Of a stretch of DNA of 64,000 nt, positions 33,201 to 44,270 are shown one piece after another; within the stretch, counting starts at the first letter, position 1; each line of letters opens with the position of its first letter. A program made the position numbers and the translations under genes. The notes beneath the pieces are model-generated. The model was not told the origin of the DNA. It did not search any database and worked only from the letters and a program-made list of their open reading frames with translations. This DNA is from Mycoplana azooxidifex. Lineage in GTDB: Bacteria; Pseudomonadota; Alphaproteobacteria; Rhizobiales; Rhizobiaceae. The stretch spans positions 1-64,000 of the forward strand of contig NZ_JACIEE010000010.1 of assembly GCF_014196765.1 (NCBI RefSeq), read 5' to 3'.

Positions 33201-33922
33201 CAGCCGAGACGGCCAATGCGCACAAGAGCGATTTCCTCGCCCGCGTCAGCCACGAGATCCGCACGCCGCTGAACGCGATCATCGGTTTCTCCGATATGAT
33301 GGCAGGCGAACGCTTCGGGCCGATCGGCCATCCGCGCTACGTCGAATATGCCAACGACATCGGCCGCTCGGGGCGGCACGTGCTCGACATCGTCAACGAT
33401 CTCCTCGACATTTCCAAGATCGAAGCCGGCGAGATGGAGCTCGACTTCTCCTCCGTTGGCCTGAACGAGACCGTGTCGGAGGCCGTGTCCCTGGTCCAGC
33501 CGCAAGCAAATGGGCAGCGCGTCATCATCCGCACGTCGCTGTCGACCTCCGTGCCGCCGGTGGTGGCGGACCTGCGTTCGATCAAGCAGATCGCGCTCAA
33601 CATCCTCGCCAACGCGATCCGCTTCACGCCGTCCGGCGGCCAGATCGTCGTGTCGACTTCCTACGAGAACAACGGCAGCGTCGTGCTTCGCATCCGCGAC
33701 ACCGGCGTCGGCATGACGCGCAGCGAGTTGGAGCAGGCGATGAAGCCGTTCCGGCAGGTCACGACGGGCGCGCGCAAGCGCGGCGACGGCACCGGGCTCG
33801 GGCTGCCGCTGACCAAGGCGATGGTCGACGCCAACCGGGCGCACTTCGCCATCAGTTCCAGCCCCAACGAGGGCACGCTCGTGGAAGTCACCTTTCCCTC
33901 CCCGCGCGTCTTGGCAGTGTGA
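30293..33922 (+). CDS. cbrA: CbrA/PdhS-type multi-PAS sensor histidine kinase
   Basis: This cytoplasmic kinase has 1209 residues. No membrane helix is seen. PAS-like regions lie at about 346-455, 702-800 and 843-955; the kinase core follows with His987 (ARVSHEIRTPLNAIIGFS), the ERFGPIGHPRYVEY segment typical of PleC/DivJ/PdhS kinases, the N-box at Asn1107, DTGVGM and GTGLGLPLTKAM. Long acidic, alanine-rich linkers (about 226-340 and 466-566) separate the modules. In Sinorhizobium CbrA acts on the DivK-CtrA cell-cycle pathway; the phasin neighbour and domain layout support this assignment. ATG 30293 (MSAHQYPFIDVAVHE) is chosen over longer in-frame extensions. Confidence 0.75.
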   Translation: MSAHQYPFIDVAVHERVRLPFARGEAVVLFSIDMRQVLWSNGRGAALFGHGSIYDFLDAPVPEGDVVFRQLQTAARQLGQSGLGRNLLLRIGTGYRGLPVSAHVERISLAPGQDAVLFSTPAAGKGEPISERAASLLTGFDDPDTHMAVLDGEGDILAASSGFAALGISEDARRRMVAAARRESDGLVKRPVPTGKGLLPAALGRISVDPALNLLFAVETILGHMDHEQDAATAAEIEAPVPADEAIPSAAAPAVPADGQDEPGHEAEERAAADLPDGEIAASADREPDERDVGDIGPGDAPAALPAEAEDDSAMAETNASAEAATSAATADPAAASFAPFERASRPVRFVWKIDAEGHFSELSGEFAEVVGPQAADVIGLPFAEVAQRFGFDRDGTIAELLRRRDTWSGKTIHWPVEGTRLRVPVDLAALPTYSRTREFDGFRGFGIVRTADAIEDENALGLAIAGAAEAETEAGIAAEHDEAEAPPSADPDTFGDETAPAPAPSVLDELLAEEAEGGVPVAEDTTAGAETGDDDAPDSALEDDGLGDDAPGTGTDSHADDDFRGERPALRLVDTSVRRHSEKVVQLDNRRGRVGALTTGEQAAFREIARQLGETFGKRRSGEVPAASGDGEAAPGDTAPSPTLHEERNDIDGGQMAASASVDVPPEDRDEIPGLEVGEHADDVPAKSVSITGRRTAMDYGLTASVVDALPVALLIHAGDLLIHANPEFLELTGFASLDALEGAGGLAVLLDRPAAEDAAPDGTMLLRHADAKTPMAVNARLQSIRWESGTALMLALSPAASPVPSPADKAAVQARTEAKAGGTLPEDDEEETLEALRDEASELRSILETATDGVVIVDQEGEIRSINRSGSALFNYDEGEIRGKPFAILFAHESQKAVIDYLAGLAGHGVASVLNDGREVIGREASGGFIPLFMTMGRLSSSNGYCAVIRDITQWKRTEEELRNAKRAAETANAHKSDFLARVSHEIRTPLNAIIGFSDMMAGERFGPIGHPRYVEYANDIGRSGRHVLDIVNDLLDISKIEAGEMELDFSSVGLNETVSEAVSLVQPQANGQRVIIRTSLSTSVPPVVADLRSIKQIALNILANAIRFTPSGGQIVVSTSYENNGSVVLRIRDTGVGMTRSELEQAMKPFRQVTTGARKRGDGTGLGLPLTKAMVDANRAHFAISSSPNEGTLVEVTFPSPRVLAV

Positions 33923-34060
33923 GACGATTGCGCTAGTGCAGGACAGCGCGGGCCGATCACGTCGCATGGACATGGTGACAGGCTCCTCCGGCCAGATCGC
34001 TGCAACATCTTAAGACGACAGGTCTTTCGCGGGGGCCGGGCGGACGAGAGGACGACAGCA

Positions 34061-35752
34061 TTGCAGGCACTTTCCAGCCTTGCCCATCCCAAGGCCGCTC
34101 GCGGGCCGGGCGTGAACGGACACCGCACGCTCGTAGCCACCGCCCTCTTCACGGCCCTGATCGTGCTGATGCCGCTGATCGCCATCGTCGCCATCGCGGC
34201 CAGCGGATCGGCCAGCGACTGGCCGCACCTGATCGACAACGTCCTGCCACGCGCCACGCTGCGCACCCTCGGGCTGCTTTTCGGCGTGGCGACGGCGACC
34301 GCGGTGACGGGCGTGATCACCGCCTGGCTGACGGCGAGCTGCGAGTTTCCGTTGCGCCGCCTGCTGACCGTGTTGCTGGTGCTGCCGCTGGCGATCCCGT
34401 CCTATCTCTCCGCCTATGCCTTCGGGCAGTTCCTGGACTATACCGGCCCGGTGCAGACAGCATTGCGCGCAGCCTTCGGATTTTGCACGCGGCGGGATTA
34501 CTGGTTCCCCGAGGTGCGCACCACCGGCGGGGCGATCCTGGTCATGGCCAGCGTCCTCTACCCTTACGTCTACCTGGCGGCGCGGGCGATGTTCCTGATG
34601 CAGGGGCGGGCGGCGGCCGACGTGGCGCGCACGCTCGGCGCCGGGCCGCTGACCGTCTTCGCCAAGGTGCAGATCCCGATGGCGCGCCCGGCGATCATGG
34701 TGGGATTGACGCTCGTGGCCATGGAGACGCTGAACGACATCGGCGCCGTCGAATATCTCGGCGTGCAGACGCTGACCTTTTCGATCTTCGACACCTGGCT
34801 GAACCGGGGCAGCCTTGCAGGTGCTGCGCAGATTGCGTGCGTCATGCTCGTCTTCGTCGCTGTCCTGCTCACGATCGAGCGCGCCGCGCGCCGCAGGCAG
34901 CGCTTCACCAGCAACAAGACGACGGCAGCCGTGGCCGATTCGGTGCGCCTGAAGCTCAAGGGCTGGAAGCGCTGGACGGCGGTGGTCGCCTGCCTGCTGC
35001 CGCCGGCGCTCGGCTTTGCCATACCCGTGCTGGTGCTGGGCTCCTATGCGCTGCGCCGCCTCGACCAGTTCGCCTCGCTGCGCCTGCTCTCGGCGCTCTG
35101 GAACAGCGTGCTGATCTCGTTTTCCACGGCCTGCGTCGCGGTCCTGCTGGCATTCCTGCTGGCATATGCGGCGCGGACGACCCGCTCGCCGGTGGCAGCG
35201 CTCGCCGGGCGCCTCGCCTCCTTCGGCTACGGCGTGCCTGGCACCGTGCTTGCGATAGGCGTGCTCATACCGCTCGCCCGCCTCGACAATACGGTCGCAT
35301 CCTTCACGCGCGAATGGTTCGGCTTCTCCACGGGGCTGCTTCTGACCGGCAGCGGCGTTGCGATCGTTTACGCCTGCACCGTGCGTTTCCTGACCATGGC
35401 CGAAGGCACGATCGATGCCGGCTTCCACAAGCTGTCGCCGCATCTCGACATGGCCGCCCGCACCCTCGGGCGGACGAGCGCGCAGACGTTGCGCAGCGTG
35501 CTGCTGCCGATGATGCGACCGGCCACGCTGACGGCGGCGCTGATGGTCTTCATCGAGGCGATGAAGGAACTGTCGGCGACGATCATGCTGCGGCCCTTCA
35601 ACTTCAACACGCTGGCGACGCTCGTCTACGAGGATGCCTCGCGGTCCAAGGTGGAGGATGCCTCGGTCGCCGCGATCATCATCGTCGCGGCAGGGCTCGT
35701 CCCGGTGTTCCTCGTGTCGCGTTCCCTGAACGCGACCAACGGCGGGCGATAA
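34061..35752 (+). CDS. Fused ferric-iron ABC transporter permease (FbpB-like)
   Basis: This 563-residue protein contains two permease modules in one chain, as in FbpB/SfuB. Each has an ATPase-contact loop (ADVARTLGAGPLTVFAKVQIP near 185-205 and MAARTLGRTSAQTLRSVLLP near 463-482, both slightly divergent EAA loops). About twelve hydrophobic helices are present. A TTG at 34061 with GAGAGG nine bases upstream is the likely start. No ATPase gene adjoins. Its natural partner may be the iron-binding protein at 25390, beside rirA. Confidence 0.88.
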   Translation: MQALSSLAHPKAARGPGVNGHRTLVATALFTALIVLMPLIAIVAIAASGSASDWPHLIDNVLPRATLRTLGLLFGVATATAVTGVITAWLTASCEFPLRRLLTVLLVLPLAIPSYLSAYAFGQFLDYTGPVQTALRAAFGFCTRRDYWFPEVRTTGGAILVMASVLYPYVYLAARAMFLMQGRAAADVARTLGAGPLTVFAKVQIPMARPAIMVGLTLVAMETLNDIGAVEYLGVQTLTFSIFDTWLNRGSLAGAAQIACVMLVFVAVLLTIERAARRRQRFTSNKTTAAVADSVRLKLKGWKRWTAVVACLLPPALGFAIPVLVLGSYALRRLDQFASLRLLSALWNSVLISFSTACVAVLLAFLLAYAARTTRSPVAALAGRLASFGYGVPGTVLAIGVLIPLARLDNTVASFTREWFGFSTGLLLTGSGVAIVYACTVRFLTMAEGTIDAGFHKLSPHLDMAARTLGRTSAQTLRSVLLPMMRPATLTAALMVFIEAMKELSATIMLRPFNFNTLATLVYEDASRSKVEDASVAAIIIVAAGLVPVFLVSRSLNATNGGR

Positions 35753-35785
35753 AAAAGGGGCGACCTTTCGGCCGCCCTCAAGAAA
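35752..35785 (+). terminator. Putative hairpin after the iron permease gene
   Basis: GGGGCGACC and GGCCGCCCT can pair with a short TTTC loop and mismatches, preceded by A5-6. The T tract is weak, so the terminator is tentative. The rest of 35786-36026 shows no gene. Confidence 0.4.
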
Positions 35786-36026
35786 GTTCGATGCTGTCCA
35801 ACTAAAGCGTCAGAGTAAGACGTCATGCCATCAAGGCGGCCTGGCCGCCGAACCGTCCTCGCATTGGACGTGCTCAAGTCGAACCGACCATGGCCGTTTC
35901 CACCTTAACAAATCCTTACCCGACGACATTCAAACGGCCGGAACCATTCACATCTCCTTGAGTTTGGTTAATTCGAGCGGCCCGAATTCGTTAACGCAGC
36001 CAGTAGCTTATTTAGATCCGGCTTTA

Positions 36027-37979
<1,953 letters not shown>

Positions 37980-38162
37980 GTCTTCCTCCACTCCAACGCC
38001 TTTTCTATAGCATGGTGCGTCGCAGTATAAAGCCCGGACGGCCGCCGCCAGGATGCCATATGCGCCATTTATGCGTGCGCCGGATTTGATTTCTTCGGCA
38101 CGAGGGCCTATCCCCTCACGGCAGCGGAACGCACATCCGCCGGGCAATGGGCAAACAACGCA

Positions 38163-39998
38163 ATGGGTCTTCTTCGATACCTTCGGCCGAAGCTGCTGTT
38201 GCGGCTGCTGGCGGCAATGGTCGTTCTGGCATTGGCCCTGCGCCTTGCCGGGCCTACGCTCGTTTCCTCCGACAGGATCCGCGACGAAATCGAAGCCAAC
38301 CTGTCGGCCTGGACCGGTGCGGAGCTGGAATTCAGCGGCACGCCGCGCTTCAGCTTCTGGCCCGCTCCGCATATGGCATTCGAAGACGTGCGGCTGCGCT
38401 ATCCGGGCTCGCCGGCGGGCGATGGCGACGATCTTCTGACGGCCGACCAGATCGCGGTCGACTTCAGCGTACTCGGCTCGCTCCTGGGAGCGCCGGACCT
38501 CGGAGACGTCGAACTCGTCAGGCCGCTCTTTCACATCCGCCGCGACGAAAGCGGCCTGCTCAACTGGCGCGGCAGCGAGGGGATCGAACAGGCGTTATCC
38601 GACGACCGCAAAGATCAGCAGACAACGGCTCCATTGCCGCAGTTCGGCACGCTGCTTGTTCGCGAGGGAGTGATCGTCGTCGACGACCGCAGAAGAGGCC
38701 AGCACTATCGTATCAGCGACGTGGCCGGGAAGATCGCGTGGCCGAAGCTTTCGTCGGACCTCGACATTTCGCTGAGGGGCGTGATCAACGGCGAGGTGGC
38801 CGAGTTGCAGTTCGCCGCCGACGCACCTGCCCGCCTGCTGAACGGCCAGGACGCCGACATTCGTCTTTCGGTGCATTCCGATCCGGTGAAGCTCGATTTC
38901 GACGGAACCGCAAATCTGTCGAGCAATGCCTTTGCAGCCGGCAGGATCGCACTGGCCGTCCCCTCCTTCTCCCGCCTGCTGGACTGGACCGGAACGCGTT
39001 TCACACCGGCCGCCAAGCTGGGCGCCATAACGCTGGAGGGCGACGTCACCACCAGCGAGCACACCGCGCGGATCGACAAGCTCGTGCTCGACATCCAGGA
39101 TTCGCGCGCGACCGGCATACTGGACGTCAGCCTGCCGCCGAAGAGCACGCCGAAACTCGAGGGAACACTGGCCTTCGACAAGGTCGACCTCGCGGCCATG
39201 ATCGGCGCTTATGCGCCCGTGCTGCGCGAGGGCGACACACCCCTTCCCGCACCCCCGCTGAAGATCGACGGACTGGACCTGGACCTGCGGTTCTCCGCCA
39301 GGGAGGCGTTGCTCGAGCCGCTTGTGCTGACCGATTTCGCCGCGGGCATTCGCACGTCCGGCGGCCAGACATTGCTCGACATCGGCGACGGGACCGTGCT
39401 CGGCGGCAGCGTGAGCGGACAGGTCGCCACCACGGACCAGAACCGCAAGCCAGGCGGGGAGCTGCAGTTGTCCTTGCGGGACGTCGACCTCGGCGCGTTG
39501 ATCGGCCTTTCGGGCCTGTCGGGACCGCTGCCGAACGGTCGCGGGTCGGCCGACCTCAGCCTCTTCACCGAGCAGCCGTTTGCGCGCTTCGACATCGCCG
39601 GCCTCGTCGGAACCTTCCGGCTGCGCTTCGACCAGGGCAGCATTGCCGAGTTCGACCGTCCGGAATTCGAAAACCGCGCGCGCGGCGCCAGCGTGTTCAA
39701 CATGACGGAGGCCGCAGACGGCGCGTTCGAATTTGCGAGTGCGGCGATCGAAGGGCGCGTAGACCGGGGTCTCGCCGAAATCACCCGCGCGACGTTCGAG
39801 GGGACCGAGAAGACCCTTTCGATCTCCGGCACGATCCCCTTCCGGCATGGCAGCATCGCACTGGCAGGGTCGCTGGCCCCGCACAGGCAGGACGACGTGA
39901 GCGTGACGGAACCGGCCATCAACTTCCTCGTCAGCGGCACCTGGCCGGCCCCGGTCATCTCGCCGATGGCGATCCTGATGGGCATCCCCGCCAACTGA
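38163..39998 (+). CDS. AsmA-family protein
   Basis: This 611-residue protein is anchored by one N-terminal helix (about 12-32) and has a large periplasmic beta-rich part. The segment [36 protein letters not shown] (about 36-70) is the AsmA N-terminal signature, and a C-terminal AsmA-like region is near 440-560. Family members belong to the repeating-beta-groove bridge proteins and influence outer-membrane lipid homeostasis. It stands alone, divergent from the acetoacetyl-CoA synthetase gene. Confidence 0.85.
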   Translation: MGLLRYLRPKLLLRLLAAMVVLALALRLAGPTLVSSDRIRDEIEANLSAWTGAELEFSGTPRFSFWPAPHMAFEDVRLRYPGSPAGDGDDLLTADQIAVDFSVLGSLLGAPDLGDVELVRPLFHIRRDESGLLNWRGSEGIEQALSDDRKDQQTTAPLPQFGTLLVREGVIVVDDRRRGQHYRISDVAGKIAWPKLSSDLDISLRGVINGEVAELQFAADAPARLLNGQDADIRLSVHSDPVKLDFDGTANLSSNAFAAGRIALAVPSFSRLLDWTGTRFTPAAKLGAITLEGDVTTSEHTARIDKLVLDIQDSRATGILDVSLPPKSTPKLEGTLAFDKVDLAAMIGAYAPVLREGDTPLPAPPLKIDGLDLDLRFSAREALLEPLVLTDFAAGIRTSGGQTLLDIGDGTVLGGSVSGQVATTDQNRKPGGELQLSLRDVDLGALIGLSGLSGPLPNGRGSADLSLFTEQPFARFDIAGLVGTFRLRFDQGSIAEFDRPEFENRARGASVFNMTEAADGAFEFASAAIEGRVDRGLAEITRATFEGTEKTLSISGTIPFRHGSIALAGSLAPHRQDDVSVTEPAINFLVSGTWPAPVISPMAILMGIPAN

Positions 39999-40038
39999 CA
40001 GGGATCGGCGGGGCGGCGGCGGCCGAGACGAACCGGTC

Positions 40039-40857
40039 CTACGTGCCCGCGAAGGCGGCGTGTTCGTCGCGCTGGCGCTGCAGTTCCCGCCGCTTGGTCA
40101 CGATCGAGGCGATGATCACGCCAACGGCGACGAGCGCGATCAGCAGCGTGCAGGCTGCGTTGATCTCCGGCGTGACGCCGAGGCGAACCTGGCTGTAGAT
40201 CTTCATCGGCAGGGTCGTGGCCCCGGGGCCCGAGGTGAAGCTCGCGATGACCAGATCGTCCAGCGACAGCGTGAAGGCCAGCACCCAGCCGGAGAACACC
40301 GCAGGCGCGATGATCGGCAGCGTCACCTCGATGAAGGTGCGAAGCGGCGTGGCGCCGAGATCAAGGGCCGCCTCCTCGACCGAGCGGTCGAAGGAAAGCA
40401 GCCTCGACTGCACGACGACGGCGACGAAGCACATGGTTAGCGTGATATGGGCCAGCGTCACCGTCCAGAAGCCGCGGTCGAAGCCGATCGCCACGAACAG
40501 CAGCAGCAGCGACAGGCCGGTGATGACCTCGGGCATGACGAGCGGCGCGTAGACCATGCCGGAAAACAGCATGCGGCCGCGGAAGCGGGTGAAGCGCACC
40601 AGCGACAGTGCCGCCATCGTGCCGAGCACGGTGGCAATCGTCGCCGACAGGAGCGCGACCCGGATCGTCACCCAGGCTGCGTCCATCAGGCCCTGGTTGT
40701 TGAAGAGAGAGACGTACCACTTGATCGAAAAACCTGCCCAGACGGTGACGAGACGGGATTCGTTGAAGGAGAAGACGACCAGAAGCACGATCGGCAGGTA
40801 GAGAAAGGCGAAGCCGAGCGCGACCGAGACGATGTTGAACCGGGACCATTTCGTCAT
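40039..40857 (-). CDS. potI: Putrescine/spermidine ABC transporter permease PotI
   Basis: This 272-residue permease is the second membrane subunit of the PotFGHI importer. Six helices are visible, and the ATPase-contact loop is VEEAALDLGATPLRTFIEVTLP near residue 150. The ATG at 40857 lies two bases after the potH stop. It is the last gene of the minus-strand order potF-G-H-I. The C-terminal tail is charged (KRRELQRQRDEHAAF). Confidence 0.93.
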   Translation of the reverse strand: MTKWSRFNIVSVALGFAFLYLPIVLLVVFSFNESRLVTVWAGFSIKWYVSLFNNQGLMDAAWVTIRVALLSATIATVLGTMAALSLVRFTRFRGRMLFSGMVYAPLVMPEVITGLSLLLLFVAIGFDRGFWTVTLAHITLTMCFVAVVVQSRLLSFDRSVEEAALDLGATPLRTFIEVTLPIIAPAVFSGWVLAFTLSLDDLVIASFTSGPGATTLPMKIYSQVRLGVTPEINAACTLLIALVAVGVIIASIVTKRRELQRQRDEHAAFAGT

Positions 40858-40859
40858 GG

Positions 40860-41771
40860 CTATTTCCCCCGCTCTTCGGCTTTCGCCTGCATGTTCTGGA
40901 AGAACACGATCGGCACCACGAGGATGAGAAGAAGCACCGTCGCCACCGCCGCCGAGAGCGGCCAGTCGCGATTGGAGTTGAACTCCGTCCACAGCGTCTT
41001 GCCGATCATCAGCGTCTGCGAGCCGCCGAGCAGGTCGGGGATGACGAATTCGCCGACAGCCGGAATGAAGACCAGCATGCAACCGGCGACCACGCCGGCG
41101 AGCGACAGCGGGAAGGTGACCTTCCAGAAGGCGCTGATCGGCGGGCAACCGAGGTCCTGCGCGGCCTCGATCAGCGAATGGTCCATCTTCTCCAGCGCCG
41201 AATAGATCGGCAGGATCATGAAGGGCAGGTAGGAATAGACGATGCCGATATAGATCGCCCAGTTGGTGTTGAGGATGATCAGCGGCTCGTTGATGAGGCC
41301 GAGGCTGAGGAGGAGCTGGTTGAGCAGCCCCTCCGGCTTCAGGATCGCGATCCAGGCATAGACGCGGATCAGGAAGCTCGTCCAGAACGGCAGGATCACC
41401 AGCATCAAAAGGGTCGGCCGCCAGGTGCGCGGCGCCTGCGCCATGCCGTAGGCGATCGGGTAGGCGATCAGGAGCGCCAGGAACGTCGATATACCGGCGA
41501 TCTTGATGCTCGACAGGTAGGCATTGATGTAGAGCGCGTCTTCCGTCAGCCAGATGAAGTTGTCGAAGCTCAGTTGGCGGATGTTGTCGACGATGCCGGC
41601 GATGCCGTCGGCAAGCCGGAAGACCGGCTCGTAGGGCGGCTGCGCGATCGCGGTGGTCGACAGCGAGATGCGGAAGACGATGACGAAGGGGACGAGGAAG
41701 AAGAAGACCAGCCAGGCATAGGGAACGAGGATGACCAGGCGGCTGAAGATGCGGGAGCCGAGCTTGGTCAT
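40860..41771 (-). CDS. potH: Putrescine/spermidine ABC transporter permease PotH
   Basis: This 303-residue permease has a first helix at about 13-35, a periplasmic loop of about 60 residues and five further helices. The contact loop is LIEAAQDLGCPPISAFWKVTFP near residue 198. The RIYAWIAILKPEGLLN-like stretch (RVYAWIAILKPEG) is typical of PotH. It follows potG by four bases and precedes potI by two. Confidence 0.94.
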   Translation of the reverse strand: MTKLGSRIFSRLVILVPYAWLVFFFLVPFVIVFRISLSTTAIAQPPYEPVFRLADGIAGIVDNIRQLSFDNFIWLTEDALYINAYLSSIKIAGISTFLALLIAYPIAYGMAQAPRTWRPTLLMLVILPFWTSFLIRVYAWIAILKPEGLLNQLLLSLGLINEPLIILNTNWAIYIGIVYSYLPFMILPIYSALEKMDHSLIEAAQDLGCPPISAFWKVTFPLSLAGVVAGCMLVFIPAVGEFVIPDLLGGSQTLMIGKTLWTEFNSNRDWPLSAAVATVLLLILVVPIVFFQNMQAKAEERGK

Positions 41772-41775
41772 GGCC

Positions 41776-42915
41776 TCAATCCTTCAACACGACGCCGGCA
41801 GTCTCGGCAAACGAGACCCAGACCTTCTCGTCGTAGCCGATCGGGTTCTCCACCTCGCGCTGCGCATTCAGCATCGAGGTCTTGACGACCTTGCCGCTCG
41901 GCAGCCTGACGTGAAAGACGGTCATGTCGCCGAGATAGGCGATGTCCCAGATTTCGCCTTCGGAGGCGTTGATCGAGGCGTCTGCGGGTGCGGCCCGGCT
42001 GACCTTGAGCTTTTCCGGTCGGACCGCGAACGCGGCTCCCGCCCCGATGGCTGGCGATGCGTCGCCGACGGTGCGCACGGTGAAATCGTCGCCGGCGATC
42101 TCGATGCGGCCGTTGCCAGCGGCCTTCACCTTCCCTTCGAGGATGTTCACGTCGCCGATGAAGTCCGCGACGAAGCGGGAATTCGGCGCCTCGTAGATCT
42201 CGGCCGGCGTCGCCACCTGGATGACGTTGCCGTGGCTCATCACGGCGATCCGGTCGGCCATGGTCATGGCCTCCTCCTGGTCGTGGGTGACGACGACGAA
42301 GGTCAGCCCCAGCTGCTGCTGCAGGTCCATCAGCTCGAACTGGGTTTCCTCGCGCAGCTTCTTGTCGAGCGCGCCGAGCGGTTCGTCGAGCAGCAGCACC
42401 TTCGGCCGCTTGGCCAGCGACCGGGCGAGCGCAACGCGCTGGCGCTGGCCGCCGGAGAGCTGCTGCGGCTTGCGCTTGGCGAACTGCTCGAGCTTGACGA
42501 GCTTGAGCATCTGCGTGACGCGCTCGGCGATCTCGGCCTTCGGCATGCCGTCCTGCCTGAGCCCGAAGCCGATGTTGCTCTCGACCGTCATGTGCGGAAA
42601 CAGCGCGTAGGACTGGAACATCATGTTGACCGGCCGCCGGTAGGGCGGGATGCCGGCGATGTCCTGGCCGTCGAGGATGATCTCGCCCGAGGTCGGCCGC
42701 TCGAAGCCCGCCAGCATGCGCAGGAGTGTGGATTTGCCGCAGCCCGAGGCGCCGAGAAGGGCGAAGAACTCGCGGTGGTAGATGTCGAGGGTCAGGTTGT
42801 CGACGGCTGTGAAATCGCCAAACTTCTTCGTGATGTTCTTGAAGGATATGAAAGGCTTGGAGTCCGGATCCGCCCACGGCGCGAAGGAGCGGCGGATATT
42901 GCCCAGTGATTTCAT
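41776..42915 (-). CDS. potG: Putrescine/spermidine ABC transporter ATP-binding protein PotG
   Basis: This 379-residue ATPase has Walker A GASGCGKST, signature LSGGQRQRVALARSL, Walker B LLLDEPLGALD and a C-terminal TOBE domain (about 300-375). The ATG at 42915 is chosen because the family N-terminus (ISFKNITKKFGDF) follows shortly and upstream codons overlap the potF-potG hairpin. It energises PotH and PotI. Confidence 0.94.
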   Translation of the reverse strand: MKSLGNIRRSFAPWADPDSKPFISFKNITKKFGDFTAVDNLTLDIYHREFFALLGASGCGKSTLLRMLAGFERPTSGEIILDGQDIAGIPPYRRPVNMMFQSYALFPHMTVESNIGFGLRQDGMPKAEIAERVTQMLKLVKLEQFAKRKPQQLSGGQRQRVALARSLAKRPKVLLLDEPLGALDKKLREETQFELMDLQQQLGLTFVVVTHDQEEAMTMADRIAVMSHGNVIQVATPAEIYEAPNSRFVADFIGDVNILEGKVKAAGNGRIEIAGDDFTVRTVGDASPAIGAGAAFAVRPEKLKVSRAAPADASINASEGEIWDIAYLGDMTVFHVRLPSGKVVKTSMLNAQREVENPIGYDEKVWVSFAETAGVVLKD

Positions 42916-42950
42916 TGGCTGTCCCCGATTGTTTTTGGCCGCAACAGCAA

Positions 42951-42976
42951 ATTGCCCGGAAGTGGTTCCGGGCAAT
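42951..42976 (-). terminator. Intra-operon hairpin between potF and potG
   Basis: A perfect 11-base stem (ATTGCCCGGAA / TTCCGGGCAAT) with a four-base loop lies 15 bases after the potF stop. It lacks a long T tract, so it is more likely an attenuator or 3'-end protector that raises potF mRNA over potGHI. Confidence 0.6.
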
Positions 42977-42990
42977 CTGCATTCCTTTTC

Positions 42991-44091
42991 TTACTGGCCG
43001 GTGACGACCTTGGTCCAGGTGCGGGTCACGACCCGCTGCGTCTTCGGATCGTAGGGCAGCTTGGTGTAGAGCTTGGCCATCGCGTCCGCCGGCGGGTAGA
43101 TCGCCGGATCGTCGAAGACTTCCTTCGAGATCAGCGGCTGGGACGCCTTGTTGCCGTTGGCGTAGAAGATGTAGTCCGACGCCTTGGCGGCCACTTCCGG
43201 CTTCATGATGTAGTTGATGAAGGCATGCGCCTCCTCGACATGGGGCGCATCGGCGGGGATGGCCATCATGTCGAACCACATCAGCGCACCGCCGGCGGGG
43301 ATGGTGTAGTTGACTTCCACGCCCGCGCCGGCTTCGGCCGCACGGTCGCGCGCCTGCAGGACGTCGCCGGACCAGCCGAGCGCCAGGCAGATGTCGCCGT
43401 TTGCGAGCGCGTTGATGTATTCGGAGGAATGGAACTTGCGGATATAGGGCCGGATCGAGGCCAGCAGTTCACCGGCCTTCTCCAGGTCGGCCGTGTCCTT
43501 GGAGTTCGGGTCGAGACCGAGGAAGTTCAGCGCGGCGGGGATCACCTCCTCGGCCGTATCGAGCACGTAGATGCCGCAATCGCCGAATTTCTTTGCGATC
43601 TCCGGATTGAAGATCGCGTCCCAGCCGGGGGCTGCGTCGGATCCGAGGATCTCCTTGGCCTTGGCCACATTGTAGCCGAGACCCGTCGTGCCCCACATGT
43701 AGTCGATCGCGTATTCATTGCCCGGATCGTAGACGGCGACGCGCTGCGAGACTTCGTCCCACATGTTGGAGAGGTTCGGCAGCTTCGACTTGTCGAGCTT
43801 CTGGAAGACGCCGGCCTGGATCTGGCGCTGCATGAAGTTGCCGGTCGGAACGACGACGTCGTAGCCAGTGCCGCCGGCAAGCAGCTTGGTCTCGAGCGTC
43901 TCGTTGGAATCGAAGACGTCGTAGACGACCTTGATGCCCGTTTCCTTGGTGAAGTCGGCCAGGATCGACTCGTCGATGTAGTCGGACCAGTTATAGACAT
44001 TCACCACCTTTTCCTGCGCCTGCGCCTGCACGCCGGCAAAGGCGGTGAGGGCAGCGAAGGCGACAGTCGCCACAAGGTTGCGTCTTTTCAT
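42991..44091 (-). CDS. potF: Putrescine-binding periplasmic protein PotF
   Basis: This 366-residue solute-binding protein has a signal peptide (cut near AQAQ/EKVV at about residue 26). PotF-type motifs are VVNVYNWSDYIDESIL, VYDVFDSNETLETKLL and YMWGTTGLGYN, where aromatic and acidic residues bind the polyamine amino groups. The ATG at 44091 has GGGAG eight bases upstream; a TTG one codon earlier is less likely. It is the first gene of the pot operon. A puuA/puuB-like pair in the same window could metabolise the imported putrescine. Confidence 0.94.
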   Translation of the reverse strand: MKRRNLVATVAFAALTAFAGVQAQAQEKVVNVYNWSDYIDESILADFTKETGIKVVYDVFDSNETLETKLLAGGTGYDVVVPTGNFMQRQIQAGVFQKLDKSKLPNLSNMWDEVSQRVAVYDPGNEYAIDYMWGTTGLGYNVAKAKEILGSDAAPGWDAIFNPEIAKKFGDCGIYVLDTAEEVIPAALNFLGLDPNSKDTADLEKAGELLASIRPYIRKFHSSEYINALANGDICLALGWSGDVLQARDRAAEAGAGVEVNYTIPAGGALMWFDMMAIPADAPHVEEAHAFINYIMKPEVAAKASDYIFYANGNKASQPLISKEVFDDPAIYPPADAMAKLYTKLPYDPKTQRVVTRTWTKVVTGQ

Positions 44092-44270
44092 CAATTGGGC
44101 TCCCAGTTTGTAAAGTTTAGCCGTTCCCGGAGGCGGTTCGATTTGCGATTATCGTTCTTTTTCAAGGCGCGACAAGCGTCATCTTTTGCTTGACGGCGCA
44201 CATTGGTATCACATTTCCGCCATTCCTATCATATTTGAAATCGCTTTCGCACGGCAAAGCAAGCGGAAAA

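Noticed and set aside
38147-40198. 683-codon frame overlapping the AsmA-like gene
   Set aside because: It is an alternative frame of the same strand, arginine-rich and without helix or motif; the AsmA frame has a proper N-terminal anchor and family signature.
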